A DNA stretch of 64,000 nt, taken from contig CM047808.1 in NCBI GenBank assembly GCA_026214975.1, forward strand, positions 63,638,583-63,702,582, written 5' to 3'. Below the pieces are notes generated by a model. It did not search any database, was not told the origin of the DNA, and worked only from the letters and a program-made list of their open reading frames with translations. Shown here piece after piece: positions 57,426 to 64,000 of this stretch. Made by a program: the position numbers and the translations under genes. The stretch is from Gentiana macrophylla (lineage: Eukaryota; Streptophyta; Magnoliopsida; Gentianales; Gentianaceae). Within the stretch, counting starts at the first letter, position 1, and each line of letters starts with the position of its first letter.

Positions 57426-58083
57426 TGTTATGAGAAAAATAAGATGAAGAAGGTAGACTGTAAATCTGTGTTCACACAGTGTAAAATTTGCAGTGATAAA
57501 GCAGATTTTGCAAGTAGAGAGAATCTGTTGTGTGTAGGTCTGTGTATATAGACAGTGGGTAGTTGTAACTGTCAGTGCACGTACATCCATGTCAACCACG
57601 ATTAATCTGAGTGAGTTCTGTCTTGACACGTGTTCCATAACTCCTCCATAACGTTTTGTAACCGTTAGATCGTGTTAACTGTGGTAATAATGGATAAAAT
57701 AAATATCCCGCCAATTGCTCTTTGACTTTAATAAAGTTTGACTATGTAACGTTCCATTCAGTAGGGTTGTCCTCACAGGGTTGGCTCAGCAGTCTGCTGA
57801 TAAAGAAGCTTCAGCAGCCTGCTGACATAGTGACTCTGCTGATCCTTAATTTCTTCTTGTTTTGTTCAATTGATAATACAAGATGAAGTTTAATACCAAT
57901 TACTGATCTGTCAAGTGAGCTCACCCAACATGACAAAGACCAATCCCCTTGGCAACCTCATTTGCTCAATTTTCCAAACATAAGTACATGGAATTGTTGA
58001 TACCAATGACTAATCTGCTAAGTGAGCTCACCCAACATAGCAAAGACTAATCCTCTTGGTGAATTCCAGTACACTGCTGATTA
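57426..58083 (-). repeat. Spacer between pol and extra ORF with direct repeat
   Basis: Two copies of the ~107-bp unit (GTGAGCTCACCCAACATGAC near 57,917 and GTGAGCTCACCCAACATAGC near 58,023) match those of copy A. Several CAGCAG/CTGCTG motifs (57,785-57,845) are intact here. Confidence 0.75.
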
Positions 58084-59612
58084 TTAGTCAACTTTTATAA
58101 TTCCAAGTTCAGTCCTTAATTTAGCAAATCTTTCACTATCAAGTGGTTTAGTGAAAATGTCAGCAAGTTGATCTTCAGTAGGGATGTATAGAACCGTCAC
58201 ATCTTTCTTTTCGACATGATCTCTTATAAAGTGATGTCTCACATCAATATGCTTGGTTCTTGAGTGCAACACAGGATTTTCAGTGATTGCAATTGCACTT
58301 GTGTTGTCACACATGATTGGAATTTCCTTTTCCTCAATTCCATAATCCCTTAACTGTTGTCTTAACCATAATACTTGTGCACAGCAACTTCCAGCAGCAA
58401 TGTATTCAGCTTCAGCAGTGGAAGTTGAAATAGAATTCTGTTTCTTGCTAAACCAGGAGACCAGTCTATTTCCCATTAACTGACAGGTTCCTGAGGTGTT
58501 TTTTCTATCAATCTTGCAACCAGCATAATCAGAATCTGAGTAGGATATAACCTTGAAGCTTCCATCCTTGGAATACCATATCCCAACTCCCAAAGTCTCT
58601 TTTAAGTACGTAAGGACTCTTTTGACTGCACCTACATGACTTTCTTTAGGTTTAGATTGAAATCTTGCACAAACACCTACATCAAAGGATATATCAGGTA
58701 TGCTGGCAGTAAGGTACAACAGACTGCCTATCATCCTTCTGTATAAGGTCTGATCAACATCTCTGCCTTCTTTATCTTCATCCAATCTGATATTTGTACT
58801 CATAGGAGTTGAACTTTTAGTGCTATTTTCCATACCAAACTTCTTCAGCAGCTCCTTGGTGTACTTGGTCTGATGAATGAAGATACCATCTTTCATCTGT
58901 TTAACTTGCAATCCCAAAAAGTAGTTCATTTCTCCCATCATACTCATTTGGAATTTGCTCTTCATTAGATTTGCAAACTTTTCACATAGTAATTCATTTT
59001 CGGAACCAAAGATTATGTCATCAACATAAATGTGCAAACAGTCTTTGTCACCATCACTGATTCTGAATAAAGTTTTATCAATGGTCCTTTTGTAAAAGCA
59101 TTGTCCACCAAGAATTGAGATAGAGTCTCATACCAAGCTCTTGGTGCTTGTTTCAATCCATAAAGTGCCTTGTTGAGTCTATGCACTTTATCTTCTTGAT
59201 CTTTAACTTCAAATCTAGGAGGTTGCTTTACATACACTTCTTCCTCTAGAATGCCATTCAAAAATGCACTATTGACATCCATTTGATATACCTTGAAGTT
59301 CTTATATGCAGCATGTGCCAAGAATAATCTGATAGTTTCAGTCTTGCAACAAGTGCATAGGTTTTCATCAAAATCTATTCCTTCTGCTTGAGAAAAGCGT
59401 TTTGCAACTAGTCTGGCCTTATTCCTTACAATGGTACCAGATTCATCAAGTTTATTTCTATATACCCACTTAGTACCAATGATATTTGCATGACTTGGCC
59501 TTTCAACTAGTGTCCAAACTTGATTTCTTTCAAATTCATTTAACTCTTCTGGCATAGCAATTATCCAATCTGGATCCGAAATTGCTTCTTCAACAACTTT
59601 TGGTTCCATTTA
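58084..59612 (-). pseudogene. Sirevirus B reverse transcriptase and RNase H
   Basis: Copies element RNA to DNA in the particle. From 59,609 the frame gives RT with ELNEFERNQVWTLV, GTKWVYRNKLDESG, MDVNSAFLNGILEEEVYV and ALYGLKQAPRAWYE. A one-base loss near 59,080 shifts the frame. The catalytic YVDD follows (59,030) in the ORF 59,037-58,084, which continues into RNase H with SYSDSDYAGCKIDRKNTSG, STAEAEYIAAGSC and [16 protein letters not shown], ending near [18 protein letters not shown]. Two further indels near 59,338 and 59,362 cancel each other and scramble nine residues. An in-frame TAA at about 59,610 separates it from integrase. Confidence 0.88.
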
Positions 59613-61226
59613 AGATAAAAAAAAACAAGTAAACGTTGCTTCCAGTTGCCTTCTGGTCCTTACACCTTGCTGTACATTGCCAATAACTTGTTCAGTAGGG
59701 TGATTCCTTAACCATTGTGGATTCTGGTTAGTTTGATTATCAGGAACCTCATCTTCAGTAGGGTCTGCTATAGCTTCTTCAACAATAGGGGGTTCAGCAG
59801 ATCCTTGAATTGCATCAGTTGTTGCATCAGTGATGTTACCAGCAGGGTGTTCAGCAGGGGCAGTATCAGAAATCTTTAAGTCATTGAATCTTTCCAAAAC
59901 TTCAACACAATCTGGATCAGTGACTTGTTGATTCTCAGCAGGTTCACAATCTTCATCTTCCATGCCAGTGAACTTAGGTTCATCAAATACAACATGGATT
60001 GTTTCTTCATGTTTCAGTGACCTCTTGTTCAGTACCCTGAAAGCCTTGCTGACTGAAGAATATCCCAAGAAAATTCTTTCATCTGACTTTGGTTGGAATG
60101 TCCTCAAATATACCTTGGTATTTAGGATAAAACATTTACTTCCAAATGGATGGAAATATGATATATTTGGTTTCCTTCGATTCCAAATCTCATAAGGTGT
60201 CTTCAGCAGCTTCTTGTTCCCTGAAGTTCTGTTATGTGTGTAACATGCTGTATTAACTGCTTCAGCCCAATATCTTTCAGGTATCAATGCTTCACAAATC
60301 ATTGTCCTTCCTGCTTCCTTTAAAGTCATGTTTCTTCTTTCAGCAATCCCATTTTCCTGAGGTGTACCAGCAGCAGCAAGTTGATGTAGTACACCATTCT
60401 GTTCACAGTATTCTCTTATAACTTTGTTGAGAAATTCAGTACCCTGATCTGATCTTATTTTTACTACTGTTAAACTTTTCTCATTTTGTAATCTCTTTAG
60501 AAGATTAGGCATGCTTTTGAGTGTTTCACTTTTCTTGTTCATAAATATCACCCAAGTGTACCTTGAATAATCATCCACAACCACTAAGGTGTATTTCTTT
60601 CCTGTCACACTTGTTGGAGTTATTGGTCCAAAGAGATCCATATGCATCAGCTCCAACACTCTATTAGTTGATTGTTTAGTTTTTGACTTGAAGCTTGACT
60701 TTATCTGTTTACCCTGCTGACATGCATCACAAATAGCATCCTTCTTAAATGTGATCTCAGGTAAACCGATCACCAGCTTCTTCTTCACCAACTGATTGAT
60801 GTCATCAAAGTTCAAATGATTCAACTTCTTGTGCCATAACCAATTGAGTTCAGACTTGGTATGCACAATCAGGCAGGTTTCTGGAACTGCAGTAGACCAA
60901 TCCACAACATACATGTTTTGTTGTCTTCTACCAGCCAGTACAACTTGATCACCTCTTTCACTCATGACAATGCAGTTGTTTTTGTCAAAAGTGACCTTGT
61001 ATCCCATATCACAGATTTTTCCAATGCTCAGCAAGTTGTAGTCCAGTCCTTCCACATATGCAACATTCTTGATTGTAAGTCCATTTCTCATAAGTGTGCC
61101 ATATCCTCTTGTGTATCCAGGTGTATTCTTGTTGCCACAATTCACCCTTGGACCATCTTTTTCCACAAAGTTTGATAAACAGTGCTTGTTCTTTGTCATA
61201 TGTCTGGAACATCCACTGTCAAAGTA
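59613..61226 (-). pseudogene. Sirevirus B protease C-terminal part and integrase
   Basis: The protease active-site DSG is at 61,212-61,220, followed by CSRHMTKNKH. A TAG three codons before it replaces the tryptophan codon usual there. The GAG-pre-integrase zinc region has LWHKKLNHLNFDD and AICDACQQGKQ. The integrase core has MDLFGPITP, IRSDQGTEFLN and TPQENGIAERRN, that is all three acidic catalytic residues. A long, low-conservation linker with Gln/Pro-rich sequence runs to RRQLEATFTCF at about 59,615. This stretch is open for over 520 codons. Confidence 0.88.
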
Positions 61227-61630
61227 CTAGACACCCTACAAAACAAAGTTAATACATTTTAGGTACCCAAACCTGTTTGGGTCCATAGTGGTCAGTAGTA
61301 AGCATGACTTTTGGTAAGTTTCCATAAGGTCTTCTCCTAAAAGTGTCATACTTTGGTTCATACATGTATTCCACACATCCATAAGTCCTAACAGTAGGTT
61401 GTGTAGGATTCACATATGTTTTCTGGCCTTTTGGTTTATAATGTTGTTTGAAGTGACTTTTGGTGTTAGAAGCATTTGTATAACCATTTGTTTGCTGTCT
61501 GTTAGGAACAGCCCTATAGTATGGAGTCTGCTGAGGCCCCTGCTGAGGCCTTTTATAAGTCCTCTACTAAGTCCTTTGCTGATTCCAGTGCTTAGGTTTT
61601 ACCCTAGCAGCATGGTGATACTGGTTGTTT
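61227..61630 (-). pseudogene. Sirevirus B gag-pol junction and protease N-terminal part
   Basis: Readable only in pieces in other frames. It includes a block with RTYGCVEYMYEPKYDTF that is also present at about 4,785-4,850 of copy A. Its position between gag and DSG fits the polyprotein linker. Confidence 0.55.
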
Positions 61631-63550
61631 CTATCGAGCAGGTACAGGAATATTCCAATCATCATAAGTAGGGAACAGTCTACCTTTCCCCCTGAGATAA
61701 GTATCCCTTGAATGATTAACATTTTTAGATTTAGTATTCTTATCCTTGGAATATTTCTGACCTTTACCTTTTTGTGGTCCAGCAGACTTGGTAGCAGGTC
61801 TACTATCAGTAGGTCTAGAAGGTCCAGCAGTCCTATTTTTGGATTTGTTCTTTTTGTTAGGAACTGTTGACTTCTTTGACTTCTGATTTTGCTTCATTGA
61901 AGTATTCTCAGTAGGTTTTACTGCCTCAGCAACCTTACTTGGAGTTGGATCTTGTGCAGGTACAAACTTAGGACCAATTCTGGTACTAGGTTCAGTAACC
62001 TTACTGGATCCACTCCTTTTTGATTGTTGAGTTCCAAATCCAAGTCCTGTTTTATCACCATAAGGCTTTCCAGATTTGTATGCAGTAAAAGAACAAGATG
62101 GTTCAGCAGATTCAGAGGCTGCTGGATGATCAGCAGGCTTACACTGATTCTGTACAACATCTTTTTCTTTACCTTTGAGAACTCTTAATTCAGATTTCAA
62201 TCTTCCAACTTCTAATTCAACAGCTTCTTTTTCAGCCTTCACAATCTCATAACCAGATTGTATTATCCTCAGTTGATTAAGGATGGCATCCAAAGTCTCA
62301 CTATTGTCAGAATTTCTAGGATTTGAACCACAAGTTGATTCACAATCACTTCCAGCAGAAGTATTGATAGATAAAGTATTGTATACCTCCTCTGTTTCAT
62401 CCATATTAGCTATCAAAGCATAATCTTCCATATCAGCAACCAGTGCTGTGTCATCTGATTCATTTCCCTTTTCAGATTCCACTTCATACCCTGATTCATC
62501 TTCAGCAACCATAGCCTTCATGCCATGTCTTCTTTGTTGACTCTTGGTCTCAGTAGGTCTGGAAAATCAGGTCTAAAGTGTCCAGGCTTCTTGCAGTTGA
62601 AGCAAAGATAATCAGGTTCCTTACATTGTTTTAATTCAGGACAGTCAGGTTTGAAGTGTCCTGGTTTCTTGCAATGAAAGCACATATAGTCATTGTCTTT
62701 ATTTGGTTCTTCTTTCTTTCAGTAGGCCTTTTTGTGAAATTTCTTGTAGGGGCCTTTCCTGTCTTAATCATTCTGATTTTCTTGCTCAGTAGAGCAATCT
62801 GTTCCTGCATCTCATCCAGCAGATCATCTTGTCCCCCCGATGTTTCTTCCTGATGTGAAGCAGCCATTGTAGTAGTCTTTGGCTCTTCTTTTTCAGTCTC
62901 AGGTACAAGCTTTTTGCTAAATTCATAAGCCTTAAGATCTGAAAACATTTTGAAGGTGTCTTCTTCATGTAACTTTCTCATTTCTTCTATTGAAGTCACC
63001 TTCATTTTCCAAACATCTTTTGCAGGTAGTGCTTCCAAGATTTTTGTGTTTATTTCCTCTTTTGAATAACTTACACTCAGCAGGGTGAGTTCATCCAGGA
63101 TAACATTAAATCTTGATTCCATTTGATCAATGGTTTCATTAGGTAGCATCTTGAACTTTTGAAATATCTTTTTGACCACACTGATTTTTTTATTGCATCA
63201 GTGTCTTCACAGATCAACTGTATCTTGTCCCAAAGTTCCTTTGCAGTTTTGCAATCTTTAACCTTCATATACATATTGCTATCCAATGTTCTGTAGATGA
63301 TATCAATAGCAATGTTGTTGAGGTTTTCTCTCTTTCTATCTTCTGCATTCCATTCACTTTTTGGTTTTGGAATGTACTCTGTAGTTTCACCCACTGTCAC
63401 TACCTTGGTAATCTCCAGTGGTCCATCAGTTAGTACATCCATCATCTCATCATGAGTTGCAGCAAGGTAAGCCTGTGTTCGACGTTTATACTCATCAAAT
63501 CTATCTAGAGAACACATCAGCATAGTTCTAGCATACTGGGTGTTATCCAT
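61631..63550 (-). pseudogene. Sirevirus B gag, three frame pieces
   Basis: The start is the ATG at 63,550 (MDNTQYARTMLMCSLDRFDE). The gag core spans to 63,180, where a T7 homopolymer marks a frameshift. The second piece (63,179-62,631) has ETIDQMESRFNVILDEL and a Lys-rich hinge. Two zinc knuckles lie at about 62,690-62,640 and 62,615-62,570. The first is a full CX2CX4HX4C (CFHCKKPGHFKPDC). The second ends in Phe instead of Cys (CFNCKKPGHFRPDF). The third piece (62,521-61,631) is acidic, then a predicted coiled coil (NQLRIIQSGYEIVKAEKEAV), then a basic tail. It encodes the RNA-packaging nucleocapsid. Confidence 0.87.
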
Positions 63551-63641
63551 GATGCAAGTCTTTGAAAATCAGTAACTTAAAAGAAAGTTTCAAAGAATTT
63601 TCAAAAGCACAACAAGTAGGATTTCTCGCAAGCGACTAATC

Positions 63642-63655
63642 GCTCCGATACCAAT
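63642..63655 (-). other. Primer binding site of Sirevirus B
   Basis: On the - strand TTGGTATCGGAGCG, the same A-to-G variant of the initiator-Met site as in copy A. Confidence 0.82.
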
Positions 63656-64000
63656 TGTTGGTCCCTTGAAAGGCTTTGGTTAAGTTTAGGGGGTGAATAA
63701 ACTTAACACTTAAAACTTTGGAGTTAACAAATTCAGCAACTTCAAGACTCTTTGAGGTTGATGAGTCTTCGATATCTCATTAGCTTTGCTAATAGACGGT
63801 GAGTCTCTTGATAGTTCGATCTCTTGAATTTGTGCAATGTGAATTATATCAAAATTAAGCCTTAGTACTTGTTGTTAAATATGATACTAAGTATTAGATA
63901 CTCAGTAGAGTGTGTGTGTGTGTGATTTCAGTTGCTAGATTCAGTTGATTGATGAATATAATAAACTAAGTGAAAAATGTAAATGATGAAAGTAAGTAGG
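63656..64000 (-). repeat. Sirevirus B 5' LTR, partial
   Basis: The last 345 bp of the LTR on the - strand. It matches 51,533-51,880. It includes the G tract and a (GT)n run (63,909-63,924). About 1.35 kb more is expected beyond the window. Confidence 0.85.

Larger units (their letters stand above)
51533..64000 (-). mobile_element. Sirevirus copy B, well preserved, cut by the window end
   Basis: The same family as 837-14,510, inverted. The 3' LTR (51,533-53,234), extra ORF, spacer with direct repeat, pol, gag, primer site and the first 345 bp of the 5' LTR are present; the rest of that LTR lies outside. Its interior is about 10.4 kb. Long frames (up to 676 codons) remain, with relatively few breaks: a gag frameshift at about 63,180, a TAG at 61,227-61,229, a TAA at about 59,610, and a one-base loss near 59,080, plus further breaks in the last third of the extra ORF. 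Confidence 0.9.

Overview
This is a retrotransposon-dominated window from a nuclear plant genome, probably a eudicot or other angiosperm; species cannot be told from the sequence. Evidence: nested LTR retrotransposons of plant lineages (Copia/Sirevirus, chromodomain Gypsy, Tat-like Gypsy), initiator-Met tRNA primer sites, and one intron-containing host gene for a WrbA/FQR1-type quinone reductase. I find one host gene; the rest is mobile DNA or unassigned sequence.

Layout. 1-15,538: the 3' end of a Copia element whose 3' LTR (540-836 and 14,511-15,538) is split by a decayed Sirevirus on the + strand (837-14,510; gag, pol and an extra env-position ORF, LTRs about 1.7 kb). 15,539-18,747: non-coding sequence with ~200-bp tandem repeats and pol III box-like motifs. 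18,748-20,504: a Copia LTR on the - strand, same family as the split LTR, inserted in the gag of a chromodomain (Tekay/Del-like) Gypsy element (20,505-24,302, LTR from 24,303). 29,996-37,425: a Tat-like Gypsy element on the - strand with gag-protease only, a hairpin-forming minisatellite and an antisense ORF; it sits 4 bp beyond the end of the Tekay LTR with TTACA target duplications. 37,431-39,280: unassigned AT-rich DNA with diverged repeats. 39,443-40,484: the FQR1-like gene. 40,950-50,419: a truncated Copia whose LTR holds a complete non-autonomous Sirevirus derivative (43,615-50,179, GTATC duplications). 51,533-64,000: a second, far better preserved Sirevirus of the same family as the first, on the - strand, cut by the window end.

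Two assembly features matter for any reader. A 100-N gap (28,974-29,073) is flanked by the same ~3.3-kb sequence on both sides, each copy ending exactly at the gap, so 25,651-28,973 and 29,074-32,344 are most likely unmerged contig overlap rather than a duplication. Second, sister copies of the same repeat differ again and again at CAG/CTG sites by non-transition changes, while the host gene carries single-base losses in homopolymers and other same-base runs. This looks like long-read basecalling error, plausibly linked to CHG methylation of silenced transposons, so many 'pseudogene' lesions in the + strand Sirevirus, the Tekay and the Tat elements may be technical.

The most interesting biology is the conserved extra ORF downstream of Sirevirus pol. 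It occurs in both full-length copies and, in diverged form, in the non-autonomous derivative that has lost pol. The Tat-like element, with antisense ORF and a hairpin array, is the second.
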